NCBI GenBank assembly: GCA_902627735.1
Contig: CACOKI010000004.1
Coordinates: 19,900-83,899, forward strand
Direction of reading: 5' to 3'
Origin: an uncultured Pelagibacteraceae bacterium
GTDB taxonomy: Bacteria; Pseudomonadota; Alphaproteobacteria; Pelagibacterales; Pelagibacteraceae
DNA: 64,000 nucleotides
Shown one piece after another: positions 8,767 to 19,454 of the stretch. Each line of letters starts with the position of its first letter. The first letter of the stretch is position 1. Under the pieces are notes generated by a model. The model saw nothing but the letters and a program-made list of their open reading frames with translations. It made no database searches and was not told the origin of the DNA. The position numbers and the translations under genes are program-made.

Positions 8767-9654
8767 ATGATAGCATTCAATAAATATTACAATCAATTCA
8801 ATATTTTATCTGTATTACTTGTTGTAACTTCTTTATTTTTTTTAGTTTTTAAAGGACTAAATTTTGGAATTGATTTTAAGGGAGGGACATTAATAGAACT
8901 TAGATCAAGTGATGACAAAATAAATGTTGCATCGCTTAGAGATAATCTTAATCAAATGGATCTTGGCGATGTATCGGTAAAAAATTTTGGAAATGAAAAA
9001 GATTTTTTAATAAAATTTGAGAATAATAGTAATAAAAATATAATTGAAGAAATAAAAGTAAATCTTGATAAATCATTTGGGAATAATTTTAATTTTAGAA
9101 GGGTGGAAAATGTAGGTCCAAAAGTTAGTTCAGAATTATTAAAATCTGGTGTAATAGCTATTTCAGTAGCATTATTATTAATGCTTATCTACATTTGGAT
9201 CAGATTTGAATGGCAATTTAGTTTAGGTGCTATTTTTGCATTATTTCATGATGTTATTGTGACTTTAGGACTGTTCTCTTTATTAAGTTTAGAAATAAAT
9301 TTATCTATTATTGCAGCAGTATTAACAATCGTAGGTTATTCAATGAATGATACGGTTGTTATTTTTGATAGAGTTAGAGAGAATTTAAGAAAATATTCTG
9401 ATATTAAAATTTTTGAATTAACAAACATTTCAATTAATGAAACATTATCAAGAACTTTGATAACTTCTATAACAACTTTATTAGCTTTATTGTCAATTTT
9501 TTTCTTTGGTGGTGAAATTTTAAAAGGTTTTTCACTTGCTATGATTTTTGGTGTAATTTTTGGAACTTATTCTTCAATATACATTGCTAATACAGTTCTT
9601 GTTAGATTGAACGTATCTCAAAAGACAATTCTGAAAGAGGACGACAAAAATTAG
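8767..9654 (+). CDS. secF: Protein translocase subunit SecF
   Basis: Partner of SecD in the proton-driven export motor. Helix 1 at residues about 14-30, signature FGIDFKGGTLIELR at 36-49, a compact periplasmic P4 domain, then five helices including VGYSMNDTVVIFDRVRENLR near 190-210, the SecF proton-path hallmark. 295 residues, usual length. No base separates it from secD. Its stop overlaps the stop of the convergent gene at 9651-10253 by 4 bases, leaving no room for a separate terminator. Confidence 0.96.
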   Translation: MIAFNKYYNQFNILSVLLVVTSLFFLVFKGLNFGIDFKGGTLIELRSSDDKINVASLRDNLNQMDLGDVSVKNFGNEKDFLIKFENNSNKNIIEEIKVNLDKSFGNNFNFRRVENVGPKVSSELLKSGVIAISVALLLMLIYIWIRFEWQFSLGAIFALFHDVIVTLGLFSLLSLEINLSIIAAVLTIVGYSMNDTVVIFDRVRENLRKYSDIKIFELTNISINETLSRTLITSITTLLALLSIFFFGGEILKGFSLAMIFGVIFGTYSSIYIANTVLVRLNVSQKTILKEDDKN

Positions 9655-10253
9655 TATAAATTTTGAGAAACAACCATTGCCAATAACATTGGTAACGACA
9701 GCAATGTGTTTGTTCTTGAAAAAAGCATAGCAATTTTAGCTGATTTAGCTTTAGTTTCAGGATCACATTCTACCATACCTAAAGCTCTTTTTTGGTTCGG
9801 CCATATTACAAACCAAACATTAAAAGCCATAATAACTCCTAGCCACATCCCTATACCAATAGCTGTATGTTTTGGTACGCCACTACCTATACTTAGAGTC
9901 ATAGCATCATGCAAATATCCATTTAAAGAAGCTAAAATTAATCCTGAAAAAATCGTTAGAGCAGCACCCCATCTAAAATAAAATAATGCCGCTGGTGCTA
10001 TAACTTTTCCTATAGCAGGCTTTTGTTCATCTGGAATTTTAGGCATATTTGGAATTTGAACAAAATTAAAATACCAAAGTAAACCAATCCACATTATTCC
10101 AACAATAACATGTACATACCTTGTTGTGGTACTCCAAAAAATTCTATCAAAAGCAAACCCATCATTTTGATAAAATAATCCTAGAAATAAAATTATAGCC
10201 AATGCTAAAGATGCATGTATTGTTTTTGATAAAGATGATAAAAAATTACTCAT
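9651..10253 (-). CDS. PuuD-like (urate hydroxylase N-terminal domain) membrane protein
   Basis: Integral membrane protein of 200 residues with about four to five helices (about 11-28, 45-63, 88-110, 128-150, 178-196). The stretch RYVHVIVGIMWIGLLWYFNF near 43-62 with its paired His/Trp residues, and FRWGAALTIFSGLILA near 92, match the N-terminal membrane domain of PuuD-type urate hydroxylases. Characterised PuuD proteins also carry a C-terminal cytochrome c domain with CxxCH; that domain is absent here. Urate oxidation is therefore uncertain; a heme-linked membrane role is possible. It stands alone on the reverse strand between secF and uvrA. Confidence 0.6.
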   Translation of the reverse strand: MSNFLSSLSKTIHASLALAIILFLGLFYQNDGFAFDRIFWSTTTRYVHVIVGIMWIGLLWYFNFVQIPNMPKIPDEQKPAIGKVIAPAALFYFRWGAALTIFSGLILASLNGYLHDAMTLSIGSGVPKHTAIGIGMWLGVIMAFNVWFVIWPNQKRALGMVECDPETKAKSAKIAMLFSRTNTLLSLPMLLAMVVSQNLY

Positions 10254-10293
10254 TTTAAAAATATATACTAATTTTCTTTAATTTTAAAAATTT

Positions 10294-13149
10294 TTAATTC
10301 AAAAGTGGCTTTAAAAATTTACCTGTGTAACTTTTGTCCATTCTGCTTATTTCCTCAGGTTTCCCCTCAGCTATGATTTTTCCACCCTTTATTCCACCCT
10401 CAGGACCCATATCAACTATATAATCTGCTGTTTTTATGACATCTAAATTGTGCTCGATTACAACGACAGTATTCCCTAAAGCAACAAAAGTATGCAGAAT
10501 TTCTAACAATTTTTTAATATCATGTTGGTGTAGTCCAGTAGTAGGTTCATCTAATATATACATCGTTCTACCAGTAGATCTTTTTGACAATTCTTTAGCT
10601 AATTTGATTCTTTGAGCCTCACCACCAGAAAGTGTGGTAGCTTGTTGACCGATCTTTATGTATCCCAGTCCTACTTTTTTAAGAGTTAATAACTTAGATT
10701 TAATATTTGAGATATTTTCAAAATATTCACAACCTTCATCAACTGTCATATTTAGCACATCAGCAATGCTTTTGTCTTTAAATTTTATTTCTAAAGTTTC
10801 ACGATTATATCTTGTACCTTTACATTCATCACACTGAATATAAACGTCAGGAAGAAAATGCATCTCATAAGTTATTACACCATCACCTTCACAAGCTTCA
10901 CATCTTCCACCCTTAACATTAAAAGAAAATCTTCCAGGTTTATATCCTCTTGATTTTGATTCTGGTAATGCTGTAAACCAATCACGTATTGGACCAAAAG
11001 CACCTGTATAAGTAGCCGGATTTGATCTCGGTGTTCTTCCAATTGGAGATTGATCTATATCAATAACCTTATCAATTAATTCTATACCTTTAAAATTTTT
11101 GAATGGCTTTGGAATTTTTCTAGACTTGTTGTTATTTAAAGTAAGATTTAAAGCATTATACAAAGTTTGTAAAATTAGAGTTGATTTACCACTTCCTGAT
11201 ACTCCTGTAACACAAGTTAAACTTCCTAATGGTATTTTTAGATTTACATTATTTAAATTATTACCTGTAGCACCGGATATTTCTAAAAATCTACCATTTT
11301 TGGCTAATCTTCTCTTTTTTGGAATTTCAATTTTTAATTTATTTGAAAGATATTTACCAGTTATACTATCTTTATTTAAACTAATTTCTTTAGAAGTGCC
11401 TTGAGCAATCACTTCTCCTCCCTTATTACCTGCTTCTGGCCCAAGGTCTATAATATGATCAGCATTTTCCATTGTTTCAGTGTCGTGCTCAACTACAATC
11501 ACTGTATTCCCTAAATCTCTTAATCTTTTTAATGCATTAATTAACTTAACATTATCTTTTTGATGCAATCCAATAGAAGGCTCATCCAAAACATATAAAA
11601 CACCTGTTAAACCAGAACCTATTTGTGACGCCAATCTAATTCTTTGCGATTCTCCTCCAGAAAGAGTTCCAGATTCTCTAGATAAGGTTAGATAATCCAA
11701 ACCAACGTTTAATAAAAAATTTAGTCTTTCATTTATTTCTTTTAATATATGTTCAGCAATTTTGAGTTGTCTTTTATCTAAATTATTTTTTAAATTTTCA
11801 AACCAATTTGCAGCATCTAAAATAGATTTTTCTGTGACTTCGCTTATATGTAAACCATCAATCTTAACACATAGAGCTTCATCTTTTAATCTATGCCCAT
11901 TACATCTTTCACATTTTGTATCTGATTGATATTGAGATATTTCTTCTCTTTTCCAATCACTATCGGTTTCAAGATATCTTCTTTCAAGATTATTGATTAC
12001 TCCTTCAAACGTTTTTTTATGTGAGTATTTTTCATAACCATCATCATAAGTAAATTTTATCTCCTCATCATCAGATCCATACAAAATGATATCTTTTATT
12101 TTTTTTGAGAGTTTTGACCATTTTTCATCTAATGAAAAACCATAATGCTTAGATAGAGAAGATAAAGTTTGAGCATAATAAAGAGTTGTTGTTTTAGCCC
12201 ATGGTTCAATAGCGCCATCTGCTATACTCTTTTTTTCATTTGGAATAACTAAGTTTGGATCTACGTTTAATTTTATACCTATACCCTCACATTCTTCACA
12301 TGCTCCAAATGGGCTATTAAAAGAGAATAATCTTGGTTCAATTTCTTCAATTGTAAAACCACTTTCAGGACATGCAAATTTTGTTGAAAAAATTAATTTT
12401 TCTAATTTCCTGTATTTTTTAGGTAAAGTTTCATCCTCATATTCAACAAAAATTAAGCCATTTGCTAAATTAACTGAAGTTTCAATACTCTCTGCTAATC
12501 TATTCCCTAAAGAAGAATTAATAATAATTCTATCAACTAGAATTGAAATATCGTGTTTGATTTTTTTATTTAATTCAGGAATTTTATCAATATCATATAA
12601 CACATCATCAATTTTAATTTTTCTAAAACCTCTTTTTTTATAACCTAAAATATCTTTTTTATATTCTCCCTTACGACCTCTCACTACTGGAGCATAAATA
12701 TATATAGTTGCTTTTTTAGGGAGTTGTTTAATTTTATCAACTATTTGAGTAACTGTTTGAGATGTAATAGGTTTACCTGTAAATGGTGAATAAGGTATTC
12801 CAGCTCTTGCATATAAAACTCTCATGTAATCATAAATTTCTGTAACTGTAGCAACGGTAGATCTTGGATTTTTGGAAGTATTTTTTTGTTCAATGGATAT
12901 AGCTGGACTTAAACCCTCAATTAAATCAACATTTGGTTTTTTCATCTTATCTAAAAATTGTCTTGCATAAGCTGATAAACTTTCAACATATCTTCTTTGT
13001 CCTTCTGCATAGACAGTATCAAAAGCTAATGATGATTTTCCAGATCCAGAAAGCCCTGTTATGACCACAAATTTGTCCTTAGGAATTTCTAAAGAAATAT
13101 TCTTCAAGTTGTGTTCTTTTGCTCCCTTAATAACTATCTTTTTAATCAT
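10294..13149 (-). CDS. uvrA: Excinuclease ABC subunit A
   Basis: Damage-recognition ATPase of nucleotide excision repair. Two ABC modules are visible: Walker [10 protein letters not shown] near residue 32 with signature [12 protein letters not shown] near 490, and Walker [10 protein letters not shown] near 650 with signature [12 protein letters not shown] near 830. Zinc-binding Cys pairs are kept: CPESG...CEEC near 255-285, CERCNG near 410, and the C-terminal CEACEG...CDEC near 745-775. 951 residues, normal. Divergent from ssb across a 90-base gap, as in many alphaproteobacteria. Confidence 0.98.
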   Translation of the reverse strand: MIKKIVIKGAKEHNLKNISLEIPKDKFVVITGLSGSGKSSLAFDTVYAEGQRRYVESLSAYARQFLDKMKKPNVDLIEGLSPAISIEQKNTSKNPRSTVATVTEIYDYMRVLYARAGIPYSPFTGKPITSQTVTQIVDKIKQLPKKATIYIYAPVVRGRKGEYKKDILGYKKRGFRKIKIDDVLYDIDKIPELNKKIKHDISILVDRIIINSSLGNRLAESIETSVNLANGLIFVEYEDETLPKKYRKLEKLIFSTKFACPESGFTIEEIEPRLFSFNSPFGACEECEGIGIKLNVDPNLVIPNEKKSIADGAIEPWAKTTTLYYAQTLSSLSKHYGFSLDEKWSKLSKKIKDIILYGSDDEEIKFTYDDGYEKYSHKKTFEGVINNLERRYLETDSDWKREEISQYQSDTKCERCNGHRLKDEALCVKIDGLHISEVTEKSILDAANWFENLKNNLDKRQLKIAEHILKEINERLNFLLNVGLDYLTLSRESGTLSGGESQRIRLASQIGSGLTGVLYVLDEPSIGLHQKDNVKLINALKRLRDLGNTVIVVEHDTETMENADHIIDLGPEAGNKGGEVIAQGTSKEISLNKDSITGKYLSNKLKIEIPKKRRLAKNGRFLEISGATGNNLNNVNLKIPLGSLTCVTGVSGSGKSTLILQTLYNALNLTLNNNKSRKIPKPFKNFKGIELIDKVIDIDQSPIGRTPRSNPATYTGAFGPIRDWFTALPESKSRGYKPGRFSFNVKGGRCEACEGDGVITYEMHFLPDVYIQCDECKGTRYNRETLEIKFKDKSIADVLNMTVDEGCEYFENISNIKSKLLTLKKVGLGYIKIGQQATTLSGGEAQRIKLAKELSKRSTGRTMYILDEPTTGLHQHDIKKLLEILHTFVALGNTVVVIEHNLDVIKTADYIVDMGPEGGIKGGKIIAEGKPEEISRMDKSYTGKFLKPLLN

Positions 13150-13196
13150 AATTTTTGTTGCTTTGACTTAATAAAATTAATATTCAGAGTAAAGTG

Positions 13197-13205
13197 TGAT
13201 ATAAT
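13197..13205 (+). promoter_or_regulatory. Extended -10 promoter for ssb
   Basis: TGATATAAT, a perfect extended -10 element (TG-N-TATAAT), sits 34 bases before the ssb ATG at 13240 in the 90-base divergent uvrA/ssb region. The -35 side is only weakly matched (TAATAT about 16 bases upstream), which an extended -10 can tolerate. Called from sequence pattern alone. Confidence 0.55.
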
Positions 13206-13239
13206 TCTAATTAACAAATTTAACAATTATTAAAATATT

Positions 13240-13692
13240 ATGGCTGGAAGTTTAAATAAAGTACTTTTAATTGGTCGTTTAGGCGCAGACCCTGAAATTA
13301 AACAAATGGTAAATGGCAAAAGTGTTGCTAGATTAAGTCTTGCTACAAGCCAATCCTGGAAAGACAAGAATACAGGAGAAAAAAAAGAAAAAACGGAATG
13401 GCACCGTATAGTTGTATTTAACGAGGGGTTAGTAAATGTTGTACAACAATATTTAAAAAAGGGTGCTCAAATTTATGTTGAAGGACAACTTACAACCCGA
13501 AAATGGAAAGATGAACAATCAGGACAAGACAAATATTCAACTGAAGTAGTTATTCAAGGTTACAATTCTTCCTTAACGATGCTAGGGGGTAGTAATTCAG
13601 GTGGTGGTATTTCAAGTGATAATACTAAATCTTCTAATAATGATGACATGTCACAAATTTCTAATGACATGGATGATGAAATTCCATTTTAA
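13240..13692 (+). CDS. ssb: Single-stranded DNA-binding protein
   Basis: Tetrameric OB-fold protein that coats single-stranded DNA and recruits repair and replication enzymes. The N-terminus [19 protein letters not shown] is typical; the core holds [10 protein letters not shown] near 51-60 and [15 protein letters not shown] near 76-90. After an OB domain of about 110 residues comes a Ser/Gly/Asn-rich linker and the acidic protein-interaction tip MDDEIPF. 150 residues. Lies divergent from uvrA and 5 bases upstream of gyrA. Confidence 0.97.
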   Translation: MAGSLNKVLLIGRLGADPEIKQMVNGKSVARLSLATSQSWKDKNTGEKKEKTEWHRIVVFNEGLVNVVQQYLKKGAQIYVEGQLTTRKWKDEQSGQDKYSTEVVIQGYNSSLTMLGGSNSGGGISSDNTKSSNNDDMSQISNDMDDEIPF

Positions 13693-13697
13693 TCCTT

Positions 13698-16277
13698 ATG
13701 CAAAAAACTGAAGAGATTAAAGAAAAGAACATAAAACTTATATCTATGCATGATGAGATGAGTTCATCTTATCTTTCTTATGCAATGAGTGTTATTGTAA
13801 GTAGAGCACTCCCAGATATTAGGGATGGTTTAAAACCTGTACATCGGAGAATATTGTATGCAATGTACAAAGGTGGTTATGATTGGTCTAAACAATTTAG
13901 AAAATCAGCAAGAATAGTAGGGGATGTTATTGGTAAATATCATCCTCATGGAGATCAATCGGTTTATGATGCATTAGTTCGAATGGTTCAGGATTTTTCT
14001 ATGAGCTTACCTTTAGTTGAGGGACAAGGAAACTTCGGTTCAATTGATGGAGATCCTGCAGCTGCGATGAGATATACTGAAACAAGATTATCTAAAGTTT
14101 CACAATATCTTATAGATGATATCGAAAAGAAAACTGTTGAATTTAAAAGTAATTATGATGAAACAGAAAAAGAACCAACAGTATTACCATCTCAATATCC
14201 AAATCTTTTAGTTAATGGTGCAGGAGGAATTGCAGTTGGAATGGCAACTAGTATTCCACCTCATAATTTAGGTGAAATAATTGATGGAACTTTAGCATTA
14301 ATTGAAAATAAAGATATTACAATCAAACAATTGATGAAACATATACCTGGACCAGACTTTCCTACTGGAGGTGTAATAATAGGAAAAGATATGATCAAAC
14401 AAGGTTATTTTAAGGGAAGAGGTTCATTCAAAGTACGAGGTCAAATATCAATTGAACAAGCTAAAAATGGAAGAGAAAGATTGGTGATAACATCAATACC
14501 TTATCAAGTTAATAAATCAGTTTTAAATGAAAGAATAGCACAATTAGTAAGAGAAAAAAAAATTGAAGGTATTAGAGATATCAGAGATGAGTCTAATAGA
14601 GAAGGTATAAGAGTATCAATAGATTTACGAAGTGGCGTTGAGCCTGAAACAGTCAAAAGACAGCTGTATAAAAATACACAAATAGAGAGTTCATTTGGTT
14701 TTAATACATTAGCTATTGTAGATGGAAAACCAGAAACATGTAATCTTAAAGATTTTTTAACAAACTTTTTATCATTTAGAGAAGATGTTGTAATAAAGAA
14801 AACTAAGTTTGATCTAAAAAAAGCTGAAGATAGAGCTAATATATTAATTGGTTTATCCGTTTCCGTTGAAAATTTAGATAAGATAATTAAAATTATTCGT
14901 TCATCAAAAACACCTGAAGATGCAAAAAAATCTATATTAAAAACTAAATGGAAAATTAATAAATCTCAAAAGTTAATCTCGCTAGTTGAAAATAAGAAAT
15001 ATAAAGGTCTTTATAATCTTTCAGACAACCAAGTTGATGCGATTTTAGAATTAAGATTACAAAAATTAACTGCTCTTGGTATTAACGAAATTGAAGTTGA
15101 AATAAAAAAGCTTGCTGATTTAATAACAAAATATAAAAAAATTATTTCATCTAAAAAAGAATTATTAAAAGTAATTAGTCAAGAATTATCAAGCATCAAA
15201 GAGAAATTTTCAGTTAAAAGAAGAACAGATATAATTGATGCGGTATTAAATTATGATATCGAAGAAACTATACAAAAAGAGTCTGTTATTATTACTGTTA
15301 CTTTACAAGGTTATATAAAAAGAGGTTCATTGAATAATGTTAAACAACAAAAAAGAGGTGGAAAAGGCAAAACAGGTATCACAACACGAAATGAAGACTC
15401 TGTTGTACAAACACTATCAGTAAACACACACACATCAGTTCTTTTCTTTTCTACTGAGGGTCTCGTTTATAGAATTAAAGCCTGGAAAATTCCTGTAGGT
15501 TCTGCAGCCTCTAAAGGTAAATCTTTATTTAATATTCTGCCTTTAAAAAATCACCAATCAATAAGCTCAATTATGCCTTTCCCAGATAGTCAGTCAGAAT
15601 TAAAAGATTATCAGATTGTTTTTGCTACCTCTCAAGGAAAGGTGAGAAAAAATAGTCTTGAAGATTTTTCATCAATTAATGCTGCTGGAAAAATCGCAAT
15701 GAAATTAGACACTAATGATAAAATTGTAGGTGTTAAGATCTGCAAAGAAGATCAAGATATAATTTTGAGTACTAAGTTTGGTAAATGTATAAGATTCGAG
15801 TCAAAAAAATTAAGAGTTTTTAAAGGTAGATCCTCAAAAGGTATAAAAGGTATTGTTTTGGCTCCTAATGATCAAATTGTATCTCTTTCTATTATAGATA
15901 ATGACAAAGAAATTAAAAAAGGAAAAAAAGATAAAGATCAAAAATCAGAACTAAAAGCCAAAGAAAAGTTCATACTTTCAATTACAGAAAATGGATTTGG
16001 AAAAAAAACACCCCATACTGATTATAGAGTTACAAATCGTGGTGGTAAGGGAATTATTGGAATTATCAACTCACCAAGAAATGGTAATATTTCATCATCC
16101 TTTCCCGTTTTTGATGGTGATGAAATTTTAATTTCAACAAATAAAGGTAGAGTAATAAGAGTTGCGGTTAAAGAAATTAGGACTGCTGGAAGAAATACTC
16201 AAGGTGTTAGAATTATTAAATTATCAGGTGAAGAAAAAGTTGTTTCTGCTGACAAAATTAATGATAATTTAGTTTAA
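13698..16277 (+). CDS. gyrA: DNA gyrase subunit A
   Basis: DNA-cleaving subunit of gyrase, which introduces negative supercoils. The N-terminus [20 protein letters not shown] (here from residue about 19), the quinolone-region segment [18 protein letters not shown] near 78-95, and the catalytic Tyr in [10 protein letters not shown] near 125 are all clear. The C-terminal beta-pinwheel contains the GyrA box as [11 protein letters not shown] near 550. 859 residues, usual length. Position 83 (E. coli numbering region, GDQSVYD) carries Gln-Ser. It is followed without a gap by coaD (TAATG overlap). Confidence 0.98.
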   Translation: MQKTEEIKEKNIKLISMHDEMSSSYLSYAMSVIVSRALPDIRDGLKPVHRRILYAMYKGGYDWSKQFRKSARIVGDVIGKYHPHGDQSVYDALVRMVQDFSMSLPLVEGQGNFGSIDGDPAAAMRYTETRLSKVSQYLIDDIEKKTVEFKSNYDETEKEPTVLPSQYPNLLVNGAGGIAVGMATSIPPHNLGEIIDGTLALIENKDITIKQLMKHIPGPDFPTGGVIIGKDMIKQGYFKGRGSFKVRGQISIEQAKNGRERLVITSIPYQVNKSVLNERIAQLVREKKIEGIRDIRDESNREGIRVSIDLRSGVEPETVKRQLYKNTQIESSFGFNTLAIVDGKPETCNLKDFLTNFLSFREDVVIKKTKFDLKKAEDRANILIGLSVSVENLDKIIKIIRSSKTPEDAKKSILKTKWKINKSQKLISLVENKKYKGLYNLSDNQVDAILELRLQKLTALGINEIEVEIKKLADLITKYKKIISSKKELLKVISQELSSIKEKFSVKRRTDIIDAVLNYDIEETIQKESVIITVTLQGYIKRGSLNNVKQQKRGGKGKTGITTRNEDSVVQTLSVNTHTSVLFFSTEGLVYRIKAWKIPVGSAASKGKSLFNILPLKNHQSISSIMPFPDSQSELKDYQIVFATSQGKVRKNSLEDFSSINAAGKIAMKLDTNDKIVGVKICKEDQDIILSTKFGKCIRFESKKLRVFKGRSSKGIKGIVLAPNDQIVSLSIIDNDKEIKKGKKDKDQKSELKAKEKFILSITENGFGKKTPHTDYRVTNRGGKGIIGIINSPRNGNISSSFPVFDGDEILISTNKGRVIRVAVKEIRTAGRNTQGVRIIKLSGEEKVVSADKINDNLV

Positions 16278-16771
16278 TGAAAAAAGTAGCTATTTATCCA
16301 GGAACGTTCGATCCAATAACATTTGGTCATATAGATGTAATTAAAAAAGGTTTAAAATTATTTGACAAAATTGTTGTAGCAGTTTCTGACGTTGATAATA
16401 AAGATTACCTTTTTAATTCAGATGAAAGAATAGAAATTACTAAAAAAGCTTTATTTTCAGATCTTAAATTAAATAAAAAAAAGATTACAATTATAAGCTT
16501 TACAACTCTGACAACGGATTTATGTAAAAAATATAAATCTAATATTATTTTAAGAGGATTGAGAGCGGTTTCGGATTTTGAATATGAATTTCAATTAGCA
16601 GGAATGAATAGAAAATTAAATAGTAATATCGAAACTTTATTTTTAATGTCTGATGTGGAAAATCAAATTATTTCATCAAAATTTGTTAAAGAAATAATAA
16701 AATTGAAAGGTGATATTAAAAAATTTGCTACTAAAAGTACTATAAAATTATTAAAAGAAAAATATGAATAA
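16277..16771 (+). CDS. coaD: Phosphopantetheine adenylyltransferase
   Basis: Penultimate step of coenzyme A synthesis: transfers AMP from ATP to 4'-phosphopantetheine. The nucleotidyltransferase motif PGTFDPITFGHIDVI is at residues 8-22 (HxGH-type GHID), RGLRAVSDFEYEFQLAGMN at about 93-111 carries the substrate-binding Arg residues, and ISSKFVKEI near 135 completes the active site. 164 residues, usual length. Its ATG overlaps the gyrA stop by one base and its own stop overlaps the cyclophilin start by 8 bases. Confidence 0.96.
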   Translation: MKKVAIYPGTFDPITFGHIDVIKKGLKLFDKIVVAVSDVDNKDYLFNSDERIEITKKALFSDLKLNKKKITIISFTTLTTDLCKKYKSNIILRGLRAVSDFEYEFQLAGMNRKLNSNIETLFLMSDVENQIISSKFVKEIIKLKGDIKKFATKSTIKLLKEKYE

Positions 16772-17324
16772 ATTTTTATTAAAAATTCTTTTTATATTCA
16801 TTTTAATAACAAACCAAACAATGTCGGAGGAGAATATTATGATTTTAAAATTAAAAGATGGCGATGTGAAAATTGAATTATTTGATGATGTTGCGCCAAA
16901 ACATGTAAAGAGAATAAAAGAATTAGCTGATGCAGGTAAGTATGACAATGTAGTTTTTCATCGTGTGATAGATGGATTTATGGCTCAAACAGGTGATGTA
17001 AAATTTGGAAATTCAAGTTCAAAAGATTTTAATTTGAGAATGGCTGGAATGGGTGGTTCATACTTACCAGATTTAGAACAAGAATTTAATAGTTTACCAC
17101 ATGATCGAGGAACTTTATCAATGGCAAGATCATCAGATCCAAATAGTGCTAATAGCCAATTCTTCATATGTTTTAAACCAGCTCCTTTTTTAGACAGACA
17201 ATATACTGTTTTTGGTAAAGTAATTTCTGGTATGGAATTTGTTGATAAGATTAAAAGAGGAGATGAGAATAATAACGGCGCTGTTTCAGATCCAGATAAA
17301 ATTATAAGTTTTAAATCTCTATAG
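16764..17324 (+). CDS. Exported cyclophilin-type peptidyl-prolyl isomerase
   Basis: Cyclophilin that catalyses cis-trans isomerisation of prolyl bonds. A hydrophobic N-terminus (MNKFLLKILFIFILITNQTM, residues 1-20) looks like a signal peptide, so the product probably acts in the periplasm; an internal ATG giving MSEENIMIL would make a cytoplasmic form. The catalytic FHRVIDGFMAQTGD lies at about 62-75, GTLSMARSSDPNSANSQFFI at 113-132, and the Trp of the drug site is replaced by Phe/Leu (PAPFLDRQYTVFGKV). 186 residues. Overlaps coaD by 8 bases; tgt follows after 8 bases. Confidence 0.92.
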   Translation: MNKFLLKILFIFILITNQTMSEENIMILKLKDGDVKIELFDDVAPKHVKRIKELADAGKYDNVVFHRVIDGFMAQTGDVKFGNSSSKDFNLRMAGMGGSYLPDLEQEFNSLPHDRGTLSMARSSDPNSANSQFFICFKPAPFLDRQYTVFGKVISGMEFVDKIKRGDENNNGAVSDPDKIISFKSL

Positions 17325-17332
17325 TCGTTTAA

Positions 17333-18445
17333 ATGGCATTAAAAGATTTTGCCTTTAAAATTTTAAATACTGATAAATTTGCAAGACGGGGTTTAATAGA
17401 AACTCATCGAGGAAATATTAATACACCTGCATTCATGCCAGTAGGCACACAAGCTACAGTAAAAGCCTGCACCATTAATGATATAAAAAAAACTGGTTCT
17501 GAAATTATTTTAGGCAATACTTACCATTTAATGATTAGACCAGGAGTAGAAAGAATTCAAAAAGCAGGTGGATTGCATAGTTTTATGAATTGTGACTTAC
17601 CTATATTGACTGACTCTGGTGGTTTTCAAGTAATGTCACTCTCAAAATTAAATAAGATTGATAGAGAAAAAGGTGCAATATTTAACTCCCATGTAGATGG
17701 GAAAAAATATTATCTAAGTCCTGAAGAAAGTATAAAAATACAGCTAGGTTTAAATTCAGATATTGTAATGATAATGGACGAATGTCCAAAAAAAACTAAT
17801 GATTACGATTTAATAAAAAAGTCTATGAAATTATCTTTACATTGGGCTGAAAGATCCAAAAAAGCTTTTGGAAAAAAACCACATAAAGCTCTATTTGGTA
17901 TTATTCAAGGTGGTCTTTTTAAAGATTTAAGAGTTGAGTCTTTGAAGGGGTTACTATCAATAAATTTTGATGGTTATGCTATTGGTGGTTTAGCAGTAGG
18001 TGAGACACAAGAAGAAATGTTTACAGTTTTGGATGATATTAAGGATGAGCTTCCTCATGATAAACCTCACTATTTAATGGGTGTTGGAACACCATCGGAT
18101 ATTCTCGGAGCTGTAAAAAGAGGTATTGATATGTTTGACTGTGTAATGCCAACAAGATCAGGAAGAACAGGTCTTGCTTTTACATGGAACGGAAGAATTA
18201 ATATTCGTAATAAAAAATATCAAAATGATAACACTCCGCTTGATGAAAATTGTAAAAATTTGGATTTGAATAAATATTCTAAGAATTATTTAAATCATCT
18301 TTTTAATACAAACGAGATTTTAGGATCTATGATTTTAACTCTCAATAATATTAATTTTTATCAAGAATTGATGGATCAAATTAGAAAGAATATTGAGAAT
18401 GGTACTTTTGACGAATTTCACAATAAATACATAAATAAGTTGTAA
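17333..18445 (+). CDS. tgt: tRNA-guanine(34) transglycosylase
   Basis: Exchanges guanine-34 for the queuosine precursor in tRNAs with GUN anticodons. The catalytic region LTDSGGFQVMSLSKL is near residues 90-104, the binding loop FGIIQGGLFKDLR near 185, GGLAVGETQEEMF near 218 and DCVMPTRSGRTG (second Asp) near 262. The usual C-terminal zinc site is CxCxxC followed by a His; here the segment reads LDENCKNLDLNKYSKNYLNH, so only one Cys and the His remain. 370 residues, usual length. Last gene of the run before tRNA-Lys. Confidence 0.95.
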   Translation: MALKDFAFKILNTDKFARRGLIETHRGNINTPAFMPVGTQATVKACTINDIKKTGSEIILGNTYHLMIRPGVERIQKAGGLHSFMNCDLPILTDSGGFQVMSLSKLNKIDREKGAIFNSHVDGKKYYLSPEESIKIQLGLNSDIVMIMDECPKKTNDYDLIKKSMKLSLHWAERSKKAFGKKPHKALFGIIQGGLFKDLRVESLKGLLSINFDGYAIGGLAVGETQEEMFTVLDDIKDELPHDKPHYLMGVGTPSDILGAVKRGIDMFDCVMPTRSGRTGLAFTWNGRINIRNKKYQNDNTPLDENCKNLDLNKYSKNYLNHLFNTNEILGSMILTLNNINFYQELMDQIRKNIENGTFDEFHNKYINKL

Positions 18446-18476
18446 ATAAAAATCTATTTGTGTCAGAAATTCCTAT

Positions 18477-18504
18477 TTGAATTATCAAAATAAATCTATA
18501 TATA
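18477..18504 (+). promoter_or_regulatory. Promoter of tRNA-Lys
   Basis: TTGAAT (18477-18482), 16-base spacer, TATATA (18499-18504). The expected start point falls around 18511, five bases before the mature tRNA, which fits a tRNA transcription unit. By-eye match to the sigma-70 consensus. Confidence 0.55.
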
Positions 18505-18515
18505 CGTTGTATTTT

Positions 18516-18591
<76 letters not shown>

Positions 18592-18599
18592 TTAATATC

Positions 18600-19424
18600 T
18601 TATGATATATTAATTGGTGGATATTTTAAAATAATTTCATTAGTCCATTCATTAATCTTTTTTATCCTATTATCAGGTGAGGGATGTGTACTCATAAATT
18701 CAGGAGTTTTTTTCCCTTTATTAAATTCTTTCATTCTTTCCCAAATTTTGACTGTTTCTTTTATGTTAAAGCCTGATAAAGAGGAAAAAATCATTCCAAG
18801 ATAATCTGCTTCACTTTCTTGTTTTCGGTTAAATGGATTCATTATTCCAAGCTGAGAAATTAAACCTACAGTATTCATTCCCGTGGTTCTATTAACCGTA
18901 GATAATTTACCACCAGACAATATGTCAATAACTTGTGTACTAACATTAAGAACAGCACCTCTACTTGCTCTTTCAACTGAATGTTTTGCAACGGCATGCG
19001 CAATTTCATGTCCCATTACAGCAGCTAATCCATTTTCATTTTTTGTAACTTCTAAAATTCCTGAGTAAACAGCAATTTTACCTCCAGGCATACACCATGC
19101 ATTTCTAACTTTTTTATTATCAATTAAAATATATTCCCAATCAAAGTTAGCCGTTGGATCATTTAATTTTACTTTATAGAAATATTCGCTTATCGAATCT
19201 TCCATCTTTTTACCAATTTCTTTAATTTGATCTAATTTAGAATCGGTTATTAATTTTTCATTCTTTTTAACCTTTTCATATATTTGAGCTGCTTGAGCAT
19301 TTAATTTAGCTTCAGGTATAATCTTAAATTGTCTTCTGTCTGTTATTGGTGCAGTAGCACATGAATTTAAGATTAATCCACAACAGCCAGTACCCACATA
19401 TGATAAAAATTTTCTTCTATTCAT
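18600..19424 (-). CDS. M48-family metalloprotease, probable Tat-exported lipoprotein
   Basis: Zinc protease of the Ste24/LoiP/BepA group. The N-terminus MNRRKFLSYVGTGCCGLILN then SC combines a twin-arginine-like NRRKFL motif at residues 2-7, a hydrophobic stretch and a lipobox (LNSC, Cys near 22), so it is probably exported folded by Tat and lipid-anchored. The zinc site HEIAHAVAKH is near residues 138-147, with the third ligand Glu in ESEADYLG near 205. A HPSPDNRIKKI segment near 245 is typical of the group. 274 residues, no TPR domain. Likely role: quality control of outer-membrane proteins (family inference). Confidence 0.88.
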   Translation of the reverse strand: MNRRKFLSYVGTGCCGLILNSCATAPITDRRQFKIIPEAKLNAQAAQIYEKVKKNEKLITDSKLDQIKEIGKKMEDSISEYFYKVKLNDPTANFDWEYILIDNKKVRNAWCMPGGKIAVYSGILEVTKNENGLAAVMGHEIAHAVAKHSVERASRGAVLNVSTQVIDILSGGKLSTVNRTTGMNTVGLISQLGIMNPFNRKQESEADYLGMIFSSLSGFNIKETVKIWERMKEFNKGKKTPEFMSTHPSPDNRIKKINEWTNEIILKYPPINIS

Positions 19425-19454
19425 TTAACTACAACATTGATAATATATTTAGAA

